A DNA stretch of 59,520 nucleotides. Source: a virus. The notes beneath the pieces were generated by a model, which was given only the letters and a program-made list of their open reading frames with translations, had not been told where the DNA came from and did not search any database. The stretch spans positions 1 to 59,520 of the IMG/VR virus record IMGVR_UViG_3300030389_001291, one strand, 5' to 3'. Position numbers and translations under genes: made by a program. Shown here one piece after another: positions 6,221 to 14,300 of the stretch. Every line of letters begins with the position of its first letter. The stretch's first letter is position 1.

Positions 6221-6381
6221 AAAGTCAAATGCAAACTTTAGAACAGCGATTAAAAGAAGCAAAGAATATACTAAAAGAAAGTAAAGAAATGGTAAAGCAA
6301 ATGCAAGACACAGTTTTCTGTATGGAAGTAGATATAGCTAGACTAAAAGAAAAGATAAAAGGAAGTGAAGTACACCAATAA
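6208..6381 (+). CDS. Small coiled-coil protein (57 aa)
   Basis: It starts at the ATG at 6208 inside the end of the previous gene and ends inside the next. Heptad-like Leu/Ile/Met spacing over most of its length (MEIVKSQMQTLEQRLKEA onwards) predicts a coiled coil. Function unknown. Confidence 0.6.
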   Translation: MEIVKSQMQTLEQRLKEAKNILKESKEMVKQMQDTVFCMEVDIARLKEKIKGSEVHQ

Positions 6382-7252
6382 ACACAATGTACCGCAAGAG
6401 ATAATCAATGCGGTACATAATGATAGCTACAGTAGGGGTAAAGCTACCATATCTGCTACTGGTCTATTACAACCACCAAGGATTAGATTGTTGGCACAAG
6501 AACATTACGAAGAATTAACTATAGATATATCAGATGAGATATGGAAATTGTTAGGTCAATCAGTCCACACTATATTAGAAAGAGCCAACGAGGAGAACGA
6601 GGACACTATTACAGAACAAAGAATGTATGCAATAGTAAAAGATTGGACAATAAGCGGTCAGACAGACAGCATAGATATTAAAAACAACATATTAAAAGAT
6701 TACAAGATAACTTCTGCTTGGTCTATCGTGTCTGCTTTGCAAGATGGCAAGAAAGATTGGGAACAACAGCTTAATATATATGCGTATCTGTACAAGCAAA
6801 ACACAGGAAAAACTATTGACCAGTTAAATATTATTGCGATAGCGAGAGACTGGAACAGAAATCAGTACTTGCGTAGTGGTGGGGATTACCCGCCATCCCC
6901 AATCACAGTTTTAAACATAGATTTATGGAGCGATGAAGAGCAACAAGCCTTTATCGAAGAAAGAGTTTCAATCCATCAAGAAGCAGAAGTGCAGTATCTC
7001 ATCAATGATGAGTTGCCTTTGTGTACTGATGAAGAAAGGTGGAGAAGAAAAGATACTTATAGAGTGGAAAAGAAAGGTAGAAAGACTGCTGTTAGAGTGC
7101 TTGATACTAGAGAAGAAGCTGATGAGTATATAGGTGGTCATAAAGATAGTAAGTTGCTGAAAGTCGTAGAAGCCAAAGGCGAGTGCGTTAGATGTGCTAA
7201 CTATTGTGATGTGGCTGAATTTTGTAATCAATATAACGAGGAAAGCAAATGA
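6365..7252 (+). CDS. PD-(D/E)XK nuclease (Cas4/RecB-like exonuclease)
   Basis: 295 aa from a GTG at 6365. The nuclease core shows GQTDSID and LKDYKITSA (the D and DxK of the PD-(D/E)XK motif), followed by QQLNIYAYLY (the QxxxY motif). Four C-terminal cysteines (CVRCANYCDVAEFC) could bind an Fe-S cluster as in Cas4/AddB-type enzymes. It probably resects DNA ends for the annealing protein encoded downstream. The start is uncertain because the AAGGA site is only 2-3 nt from the GTG. Confidence 0.85.
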   Translation: MKYTNKHNVPQEIINAVHNDSYSRGKATISATGLLQPPRIRLLAQEHYEELTIDISDEIWKLLGQSVHTILERANEENEDTITEQRMYAIVKDWTISGQTDSIDIKNNILKDYKITSAWSIVSALQDGKKDWEQQLNIYAYLYKQNTGKTIDQLNIIAIARDWNRNQYLRSGGDYPPSPITVLNIDLWSDEEQQAFIEERVSIHQEAEVQYLINDELPLCTDEERWRRKDTYRVEKKGRKTAVRVLDTREEADEYIGGHKDSKLLKVVEAKGECVRCANYCDVAEFCNQYNEESK

Positions 7253-7602
7253 ATATTGAAGTAAAAAAAGCTATTGAGGTTATCGAAAATGCTTTGATTT
7301 TTTATGCAGAAGAGGGTATATCTTCTGATAAAAAAGCACAAAAAGAATTAGATGATGCTTGGAATATAGTGAAAGAAAAAAAGAATTATGGATATGGTTA
7401 TGATGATAGCAATTCTATAGTTATTATTTGGGAAATAGATGATATAAAAAACATTAGACCCGATTTGACTGATGATGAGTGCATGGAAGTTTTAGATTAT
7501 GCAGAAAGAAAACATGATGCAACATTGGGTATTACTTACGATACTTTAGAGTGGCATTGTGATTATCTGTTTCCAGTAAAGGAGGAAGCAAATAATGGCT
7601 GA
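7249..7602 (+). CDS. Conserved phage protein of unknown function (117 aa)
   Basis: ATGA overlap with the nuclease gene indicates coupling. The C-terminal part (ERKHDATLGITYDTLEWH, then CDYLF) matches a short pattern I associate with many phage hypothetical proteins. Acidic; no enzymatic motif is visible. Confidence 0.8.
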   Translation: MNIEVKKAIEVIENALIFYAEEGISSDKKAQKELDDAWNIVKEKKNYGYGYDDSNSIVIIWEIDDIKNIRPDLTDDECMEVLDYAERKHDATLGITYDTLEWHCDYLFPVKEEANNG

Positions 7603-7936
7603 ACTGAAACTAAAACCAATTAAAAAGAAGATGATACTGAAAATAGATTTAATCTATTGGCTAACAGAAGAATGGGATAGAAGAGATGTTATTAATTTAG
7701 GTATTGGCACAAAGAAAGGTATTGAATGGGAAATATTTTCGTGTATAGGAGATTGGCTACCTATTTATTACATACATAACTGGGAAGAAGTTAAACCTAT
7801 TTTAGATGAACAAACAGAACAAGGTATGCCTTTAGGAGATTATGCTGAAAAAGAGTATGAGTTAATGTGGCAACACGAAGATAACCCTAAATATGAATGG
7901 GACTATGAATTTTATTATGGAGAAAGCGATGAGTAA
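7595..7936 (+). CDS. Unknown acidic protein (113 aa)
   Basis: A basic N-terminus (KLKPIKKKMILKI) followed by a Trp/Tyr/Glu-rich acidic body. No known domain. It overlaps both neighbours by 8 nt, so it is part of the coupled recombination operon; a ribosome-binding site AAAGGAGG lies upstream. Confidence 0.75.
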   Translation: MAELKLKPIKKKMILKIDLIYWLTEEWDRRDVINLGIGTKKGIEWEIFSCIGDWLPIYYIHNWEEVKPILDEQTEQGMPLGDYAEKEYELMWQHEDNPKYEWDYEFYYGESDE

Positions 7937-8639
7937 AGAACTTACATATAAAGAAGTATGGGACAACCTATCTAAGATAGATTGTTCTGATAAAATAGAA
8001 AAGAAGATGAATTTATCTTATCTATCTTGGGCGTGGGCGTGGGGTGTTCTACAAGAACATTATCCACAGGCACAATACTTATTCTATCAAGGCGAGGGCG
8101 ATGTGCCTTATGTCAAATACCCCGATGGTACAGCAGAAGTTAGATGTAGAGTATCTATAGATAACTTAAATAGAGAAATGACACTAAGTGTTATGGACTA
8201 CAAGAACAATGCAGTACAAAACCCAAATTCAAGACAAGTTAATGATACTAAGATGCGATGCTTGGTTAAGTGTTTAGCCATGTATGGTCTTGGTCATTAT
8301 ATCTATGCAGGAGAAGATGTGCCTAGTGCAGATAAAGAGCCTGTTAAGAAAAAACCTATTACTGAGTTAAAGAATGTTGTAGAAGAAACATCTAAACCAG
8401 TAGAAAAACCAACAGAAGATGTTGAAGCAGATGCAGGTTATGGCACGGAAGCGTGGGCGGAGTTATATACTAAGAGTTTCTTAGACTTAGCAAAACTCAA
8501 CAAAACCAAAGAAGCTATGACATCTTACTATAAAACTAACACTAAAGACTTAGCAACATTAAGGGATAACTTTCCCAAGATGAAAGAGGATTTAGATGCA
8601 GAACTTAAACAAATCGTAGCAAACCTAAAGGAGGAATAA
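7929..8639 (+). CDS. Sak3-type single-strand annealing protein (DUF1071)
   Basis: 236 aa from the ATG at 7929. The N-terminal 140 residues carry the family pattern: an early KEVWDNLSKIDCSDKIEKK, NLSYLSWAWAWGVLQEHYP, then NDTKMRCLVKCLAMYGLGHY. This is the DUF1071/Sak3 group of phage recombinases that anneal single strands, usually beside a nuclease and an SSB, as here. The C-terminal part is a charged variable tail. A start at 7893 would overlap the previous gene more and has no good ribosome-binding site. Confidence 0.88.
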   Translation: MSKELTYKEVWDNLSKIDCSDKIEKKMNLSYLSWAWAWGVLQEHYPQAQYLFYQGEGDVPYVKYPDGTAEVRCRVSIDNLNREMTLSVMDYKNNAVQNPNSRQVNDTKMRCLVKCLAMYGLGHYIYAGEDVPSADKEPVKKKPITELKNVVEETSKPVEKPTEDVEADAGYGTEAWAELYTKSFLDLAKLNKTKEAMTSYYKTNTKDLATLRDNFPKMKEDLDAELKQIVANLKEE

Positions 8640-8641
8640 TT

Positions 8642-8953
8642 ATGTACGATAACAAAAACCAAAGTGATGGAGCAATCTACACTAATAACTACAAACAGAA
8701 TGACAAACAACCCGATTGGACTGGAAAGGTAGAGATTAGTAGAGATATGTTAAAAGAATTAGTTAGTATTGTTAAAGAGGGCGGTACTGGAGAACTAAGA
8801 GTAGCTTTGTGGAATAGAACTTCTAAGAATGGCAACGAATACAAGTATGCTAGATTAGACATTCCACAAAAGAAAGAAGAGCCTAAAGAAGAGCCAGTAG
8901 AGGACAAAGCAGATGATGTTGAAACCTTTACTGATGATGACATTCCATTTTGA
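8642..8953 (+). CDS. SSB-like single-stranded DNA-binding protein
   Basis: 103 aa. The C-terminus ends in DDDIPF after an acidic, Pro/Glu-rich tail, which is the hallmark tip of bacterial SSB proteins used to dock partners. The core (WTGKVEISRDMLKELVSI) is shorter than a classical OB fold, so this is a minimal phage type. It lies 2 nt after the annealing protein, with AAAGGAGG upstream. Confidence 0.75.
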   Translation: MYDNKNQSDGAIYTNNYKQNDKQPDWTGKVEISRDMLKELVSIVKEGGTGELRVALWNRTSKNGNEYKYARLDIPQKKEEPKEEPVEDKADDVETFTDDDIPF

Positions 8954-8965
8954 GGAGGTAAAGAT

Positions 8966-9115
8966 ATGTCTGATGCGTTTAGAAAAGCATTACAAGATGC
9001 TATGAAAAAAGTTAAAAAGCTAGACTTGGAGGTAGCTTTAATAAAAGAAATAGAACAAAAACAAAAATTTATGAGAGGTAAAGATGAGCAAGGGAAAAGT
9101 AGAATACAAAAATAG
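8966..9115 (+). CDS. Small lysine-rich protein (49 aa)
   Basis: It starts MSDAFRKALQDAMKKVKKLD and ends KSRIQK. Predicted to be a basic helix or coiled coil. A strong GAGGAGG site lies 6 nt upstream. It overlaps the next gene by 32 nt. Function unknown. Confidence 0.6.
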   Translation: MSDAFRKALQDAMKKVKKLDLEVALIKEIEQKQKFMRGKDEQGKSRIQK

Positions 9116-9344
9116 CTGTAATAAATATACTTACGGCAAAGACTTCGTTGTAGAGATTGAAGAAAATATTGACGAGTATATATTTTTTGAGTTCATGTCT
9201 GCGTACAGGACTTTGATGGAACAAATCAAAAAAGTAGATACTGGTTTTGGAACTACAGCACATGAAAATCTAATGGACTATTTGTTTATGAAGATTGAAG
9301 ATGAAAGAAACGAACACTTTAAAAACAAGATGGGGGTTGAATAA
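9084..9344 (+). CDS. Unknown 86-aa protein
   Basis: A charged, aromatic-rich small protein with no recognised motif. Its ATG has the site AGAGGTAAAG just upstream inside the previous gene, and its TAA overlaps the next ATG (TAATG). Confidence 0.7.
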   Translation: MSKGKVEYKNSCNKYTYGKDFVVEIEENIDEYIFFEFMSAYRTLMEQIKKVDTGFGTTAHENLMDYLFMKIEDERNEHFKNKMGVE

Positions 9345-9487
9345 TGAGTAAGTTTAAAAAAGAATGGAAATTATTTAGACAAGAATTTAAGCGACAAGCG
9401 GATGCAAGTTTTATGTTTAGACTTAATTGGTATGTGCTAAAACCAATAGCAGTAATTCTAGTTTTAATAGCATTTAGTATTTTATAG
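9344..9487 (+). CDS. Small membrane protein (47 aa)
   Basis: A positively charged N-terminal half (MSKFKKEWKLFRQEFKRQA) followed by one C-terminal membrane segment (LKPIAVILVLIAFSIL). It could be a tail-anchored host-modifying or lysis-timing peptide; unrecognised. Its start overlaps the previous stop by one base. Confidence 0.6.
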   Translation: MSKFKKEWKLFRQEFKRQADASFMFRLNWYVLKPIAVILVLIAFSIL

Positions 9488-9503
9488 GAGGTTAAAATAA
9501 ATT

Positions 9504-9737
9504 ATGTTTATAAATCCTAAAACACAACAAGAAGCAGACTTGTTATATAAAAAGTTATCACATGAAATGTCAGATGAAATTATCTATCAAGATGGAGAAG
9601 CAACAGAAACACAAGCCAAGAATACATATTTGTATTGGTTAGATAAAGCCAAACAAATAGAAAGATTAGGCTTTAAACCTACTATTGATAGTGATGTTTT
9701 TTTTCCTAAAGGTCATGTTCCTAAAGGTTGGAATTAG
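9504..9737 (+). CDS. Unknown 77-aa protein
   Basis: A small acidic protein ending in KGHVPKGWN, with no known domain. TAGGAGG lies 16-10 nt upstream of the ATG. Sits in a run of tiny early genes. Confidence 0.65.
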   Translation: MFINPKTQQEADLLYKKLSHEMSDEIIYQDGEATETQAKNTYLYWLDKAKQIERLGFKPTIDSDVFFPKGHVPKGWN

Positions 9738-9739
9738 AT

Positions 9740-9838
9740 ATGAGCAAAATAGACAGAAGAAGAATACCTAAACATCTTAGACATTTATCCGATAAGGTAT
9801 TAAAAGCATTGTTTTATTTATTTAGAGGGAGTTTGTAA
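9740..9838 (+). CDS. Very small basic peptide (32 aa)
   Basis: It reads MSKIDRRRIPKHLRHLSDKV and continues LKALFYLFRGSL. It begins 2 nt after the previous stop, and its stop abuts the next ATG, which supports real translation. Basic and amphipathic; function unknown. Confidence 0.45.
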   Translation: MSKIDRRRIPKHLRHLSDKVLKALFYLFRGSL

Positions 9839-10177
9839 ATGGATGAACAGATAGAGAGTTGGCAGAATAAGATAAGGGATTTAGCTCCTTTAATGCAGAA
9901 AGCTGAATACGAACTGTTAAAATCACAAGCAGATGAGAAAAGAGTAATAGCCTTATGTAAGGCTGTTGCTCTATCTGAGGGCATTAAAACTGCAAGTGGT
10001 CAAGATAACTACGCAGAAAATCAAGATGAGGTTTATCAATCTAGGTTAGCTATTGCAGTTGCCAAAGGTCAATTAAGTGCTATCAAAGTAGAACTAAAAT
10101 CATTAGAAGTTGGGTTTGAAGAATGGAGAACTAAGATGGTTAATGCTAGAGAAGAAAGAAAGAGGTATGGAGCATGA
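9839..10177 (+). CDS. Coiled-coil protein of unknown function (112 aa)
   Basis: Almost entirely helical and charged, with a coiled-coil pattern in the first 50 and last 45 residues. The ATG follows the previous TAA directly, with GAGGGAG upstream. Tight packing with both neighbours marks it as part of the early operon. Confidence 0.7.
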   Translation: MDEQIESWQNKIRDLAPLMQKAEYELLKSQADEKRVIALCKAVALSEGIKTASGQDNYAENQDEVYQSRLAIAVAKGQLSAIKVELKSLEVGFEEWRTKMVNAREERKRYGA

Positions 10178-10299
10178 CAAAAGGTAGCAAACAAAGACCA
10201 TACGACAAAGATAAGTATAACGAAAACTTTGAAAAGATATTTGGGAAAAAGAAAAATAATGTCCATAAAGGGAAGAAAACCAACAAAGAAAGAAGTTGA
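10174..10299 (+). CDS. Small conserved basic phage protein (41 aa)
   Basis: MTKGSKQRPYDKDKYNENFE followed by KIFG matches a short pattern (GSKQRP...KYxxNxxxIFG) seen in many phages, from memory. Very basic, so perhaps it contacts nucleic acid. ATGA-type overlap with the previous gene; overlaps the HNH gene by 41 nt. Confidence 0.6.
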   Translation: MTKGSKQRPYDKDKYNENFEKIFGKKKNNVHKGKKTNKERS

Positions 10300-10564
10300 A
10301 CACATGAACAAGGTAAGCCAATTAGGTTGCATTGTTTGTAGGAATACTAATGGATTTATAACACCTGCTGAAATACACCACATAGAAGGTAAAACAAAGG
10401 CTAATTCACATTTTAAAGTATTACCTCTTTGCTTTGAACATCATCGTAAAGGCAATAGATTTAGACCTATAAGCAGACATCCATATAAGAAAAGATTTGA
10501 AGATGCTTACGGAACAGAAGAAGAGTTATTAGAACAAGTTAATAAGTTGTTAGATGAAGATTGA
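10259..10564 (+). CDS. Ref-like HNH nuclease (RecA-dependent recombination enhancer type)
   Basis: About 101 aa from the ATG at 10259 (an in-frame ATG at 10229 is possible). Motifs: GCIVC near the start of the domain, EIHHIEGK, then LPLCFEHHRKGN, the Cys/His pattern of Ref/DUF968-type HNH proteins. P1 Ref is a RecA-activated nuclease that enhances recombination. Here it sits between the SSB/annealing genes and RusA, consistent with a recombination role. Confidence 0.75.
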   Translation: MSIKGRKPTKKEVEHMNKVSQLGCIVCRNTNGFITPAEIHHIEGKTKANSHFKVLPLCFEHHRKGNRFRPISRHPYKKRFEDAYGTEEELLEQVNKLLDED

Positions 10565-10940
10565 CTTGCCTTTAGAGGTTTACTACACCAAGAACAAAAA
10601 GTTTATTCTTAACTTAAATAACTATCGCAACGCTCATTACAGAACACTAGCAAGTGCCAAGAAGATTTATGCAGACAATTTGGTTGATAGGATTAGTCAT
10701 CCTAAATACGAAGAGCCAGTTGTATTAACTTATACCTATTATGCAAAGAGTAAAAGGAGATTAGATGTGAGTAATCCTTGTTCTATTATTGACAAGTTTA
10801 CTTGCGATGCTTTAGTTAAAGCGGGAATTTTAGAAGATGATAGTAGTAAACAGATTAAAAAAGTTGTTTACAAATATGGTGGGATTGAAAAAGAAAATCC
10901 TAGATGTGAATTGGTGATAAAAAAATTGACTCGTAAATAA
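10554..10940 (+). CDS. rusA: RusA-family Holliday junction resolvase
   Basis: 128 aa. The acidic active-site pattern RLDVSNPCSIIDKFTCDAL, then GILEDDSSKQI, matches RusA (D..N...K..D.L...G...DD). It would resolve four-way junctions and branched DNA before packaging. It overlaps the Ref-like gene by 11 nt. Confidence 0.88.
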   Translation: MKIDLPLEVYYTKNKKFILNLNNYRNAHYRTLASAKKIYADNLVDRISHPKYEEPVVLTYTYYAKSKRRLDVSNPCSIIDKFTCDALVKAGILEDDSSKQIKKVVYKYGGIEKENPRCELVIKKLTRK

Positions 10941-10970
10941 TATTTTTTTGCAGCCTGAACCAGCAGCGAT

Positions 10971-10987
10971 AAAAATATTTACCAGTC
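10971..10987. repeat. Dispersed element (AAAAATATTTACCAGTC)
   Basis: A reverse-orientation copy of ACTGGTAAATATTTTT in the short gap before the gene at 11012. Confidence 0.5.
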
Positions 10988-10991
10988 AATG

Positions 10992-11009
10992 GTTTCTTGG
11001 GAGGGAAAC
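10992..11009 (+). promoter_or_regulatory. Variant SD-in-loop hairpin (stem GUUUC/GAAAC)
   Basis: GTTTC (10992-10996) pairs with GAAAC (11005-11009), exposing TTGGGAGG, the ribosome-binding sequence of the gene at 11012. The loop is longer than the UUGGAG of the ribozyme operon. No ribozyme is seen upstream, so this is a relaxed seventh member at best. Confidence 0.4.
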
Positions 11010-11011
11010 AG

Positions 11012-11395
11012 ATGTTAAAAAATATGCTACAAGAAAAGTTGGATAAACGAAAAAGAAAGTGGTGGAATTGGCACAAAAAAAACCCACAAGTTTGGGATAA
11101 GTTTGAGCAATACACACTAGAGGCTATCAATAGTGGTAGGAAAAAGTACTCGCATTGGGCGATAATCAATCGTATTCGTTGGCACAATGAGATAGAAACT
11201 AGAGGTGGAGACTTTAAGATAAGTAATGACTACATCTGTTTCTATGCCCGTTTATTCCACGCTAGACATCCACAATACAAAGACTTCTTTACATTAAAAC
11301 CATTAAAAGAAGAAAAGGATATGGCTATGTTAGAAAGTACCCATGTGAGTAATGGGAATGTTCGCTCTCTTTCTCAATTCAGGAACCATAGCTAA
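11012..11395 (+). CDS. Conserved phage protein of unknown function (127 aa)
   Basis: Basic, Trp-rich (KRKWWNWHKKNPQVWDKFEQ), with SHWAIINRIRWHNE and YARLFHARHP motifs, a pattern I recall from many phage early regions. A DNA-associated role is only a guess. The ATG at 11012 follows GGAGGG by 6 nt. The 3' end overlaps the convergent ejection-protein gene by 66 nt. Confidence 0.8.
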   Translation: MLKNMLQEKLDKRKRKWWNWHKKNPQVWDKFEQYTLEAINSGRKKYSHWAIINRIRWHNEIETRGGDFKISNDYICFYARLFHARHPQYKDFFTLKPLKEEKDMAMLESTHVSNGNVRSLSQFRNHS

Positions 11396-14300
11396 TCGCC
11401 TATCTCTTTCTAATTCAAGCCTTTCAAGAGCATCCTGCTTCGCTGTGAGAGACATATTTTTGTTTTGAAGTATTTTATCTCTTCTCTCTCTCCATTTAGC
11501 AAGATACCTTTCCATCTTTCTAACTTGATTTTTAACATTTAACACACCTTGCATACTGTTCCTGTATGCGTAGTATTCATCCATTCTACCTGCTTTTTTA
11601 AGACTGTTAAGAGTTTGTGTCATTCCATCTACTTCATTTCTTAACTCATAGAATTGTTGTTGTAATCCACCTGCTTTGTCTGTATTCATTAACACTCGGT
11701 TAAACAAAGGTATTCTATTTAAACTTACATTACTAGGTAGTATATCTTCTCCTGTTGCTCCTCTTGATGCTACATCTATAACGCTTAATACATGACCTCC
11801 TAATGTTCCTGTATAACCTCTAATAAAATGTTCTGCTTTAGCAGGTGAAATATTTAAAAATTCTGCTATTTCTTTAACTAAATAATTGGTAGTCGGTCTT
11901 GCTTGTAATCCTGGAGCTTTCTTTTGTTGATAGTAGGGAACAATTTCTTGTCCAGTATATGAGTTTCTATTGTATATTACTTCTAATAAAGGTTTTATTA
12001 GTTGAGGCGTATCTATACTTAAAGAAGTTTTTAATCCTCTACGAGTACTTGTTATAAGTTCTTGTCCTGATTTTTTAGAAAAAGCATCATCTCCTAAAGT
12101 AAAATCAAATAATCTTTCTGGAACAGTCTTAAATAAAAATCCTACTTCAAATGGCACAGGAATTTTAACTGCATAATCTTTAAATATTGGTAGTACCCAG
12201 TTATCATCTCTAACTTCTCTTTTAAGATTTTTATATTCATCATCATCATGCATCATCATGTAATAAGCAAAAGTTATTGCTATTAAGATACCAGCATTTG
12301 TAGCCATATTAATTTGTATTCTTCTTTTTACATCATTGATAGTCTCATTCTTACCTAATTTTTCTACTGCTGAATATTGACCTGTACTACTTCTCCATAA
12401 AACATCAAGACCTTGTACTCTTGCATTTAAGAAAGGTATTGCTGCAGTAATAAATCTAAATGCTGGATTAGCACCTCTTCTACCAAAGTTAATTATTTCT
12501 AATGCTTGAAATGCTGCTTCTGATTGTGCCTGTGCTTCTGTAGCTCCTTCTTCTTTTAATTTTTTATATACTGCGTTATATACTGCTAAACGAGTTGCAC
12601 CATCAGATTTGGTAGTTAAATTACCAAGTCCATCCCATAACATAAAGAAAGCTTTTTTAGCAGACATTCCATTTTCATTGGTTAAGCCTGATAGTCGCAT
12701 ATTTCTTTTTAAATATCTTTTGATACTACCTTCATCATTTTGAAAATCATAACCACCTATCACACCAAATTTTTCTAATTCAGCCATATCTTTACCCATA
12801 GATTTAAAAGTATCTATGATAGGTGTATAGTTTGCTCCTGATGTAACCATAGTAGATAGACTATCTCTAAGTAGGTTTACTGCAATAAATCCTGGGTCTC
12901 TAGTAACTGTATCTCTTAGTAAAGAAGATGCTCCTCCAAATATATTTGTTAATACTCCAGTTGGAGTTCCACCTACTTCTTTAAATACATTGAAAGCTTC
13001 TATATTTTCTACTTCATAGTAATTTTTTTGCCCGTTATTAAATACAGCTACAACATCTAAATTATTTTTTATTTTAGGATTTTTAGATATTTCTACAGGA
13101 CTTATTGGTCTTGCTGTACCATATATCTGCATATCTCTAATTAACTTAGCTGTACCATCATTTTTCATTGCAGCAGTTAATATAGCTAATGAATTTCTTG
13201 ATATAGCTTCAATTACATCTACATCTATTTGTTCTTTAGAGCCTTCTATTTTTATACTTAATGGATTGTTAGGCAATGAACCACTAGCTATATTTGGACC
13301 AGCTACAGTATCATCTGTCATTTTTCTGTAGAAAGGATAATAGTCTGAGTTTTCTTTCCAAATTTGAGCAGTACCTCTTGTTTCTATTTGTTTGTCGGCA
13401 CTTAATTCTTTATTTAAAACATTAACCTTATTCATTAATTCTTCATAAGATAACTGTATTAAATCATTCTCATTTTCTTTTGTTATTGCAGATATATCTT
13501 CTGCTAGTTCAGATATGTTTCTTGTTTTACTTAATAAGCCTTTAGCAACTGCAAAGTCTATTAATCTATTATTCCATCTTTGATAGTTTTGATATGCTTC
13601 AACAACTACTGGATAATTAGATTGTATTTTTCTAATATCATTTAAGTTTTTTTCTGTTATTGGTGTTTCAATTTTTCTACCAGATTTATCAAAACCTTGT
13701 TTTCTTTTTAATAAAGCATAGTATTTAAATATACTTTCTAAGTCTGTTTCTGTGCTATATAAAGGTGCTAATATTTGCATTAATCCACCTGTACCAGTAT
13801 CACCTTCAATAAAAGGATTATATCTAGTACTAATACTTAATGGGACTGTATTTACTAATGATAAAGCACCATCTACTGTATCAGTAACATAACCTGTATT
13901 TAACATACCTTGGAATATACCTCTTGCTCTATCCATTAATCTAATAGCAGCCATAGTAGATGTATCAGCAGTATTATTTAATCTTCTTACTTGTTCATTT
14001 TCTTCAGACATTTTTATAATAGCTTTTTGAGCTTTATCTGCTTTGTCTATTATTTGCTCACGCATATTGTTATAAAAATATTGAAGCTTTCCAGAAATAT
14101 TATCTTTAGCTACATCTATAAATCTATAACCCATAGAGTTTTTAGGAGTAGTTCTACTACCTGTACTATTAATACCTTCAACTATAGATGGGTCAACACC
14201 ATCAAGATTTTTTAAGAAAGTAGGAATATCATCTGGAGGCAATGCACCTTCATCTTCTATAAACTCTTTAGCAGCTTCTAAGGCTGTGTCTGAAGCATTT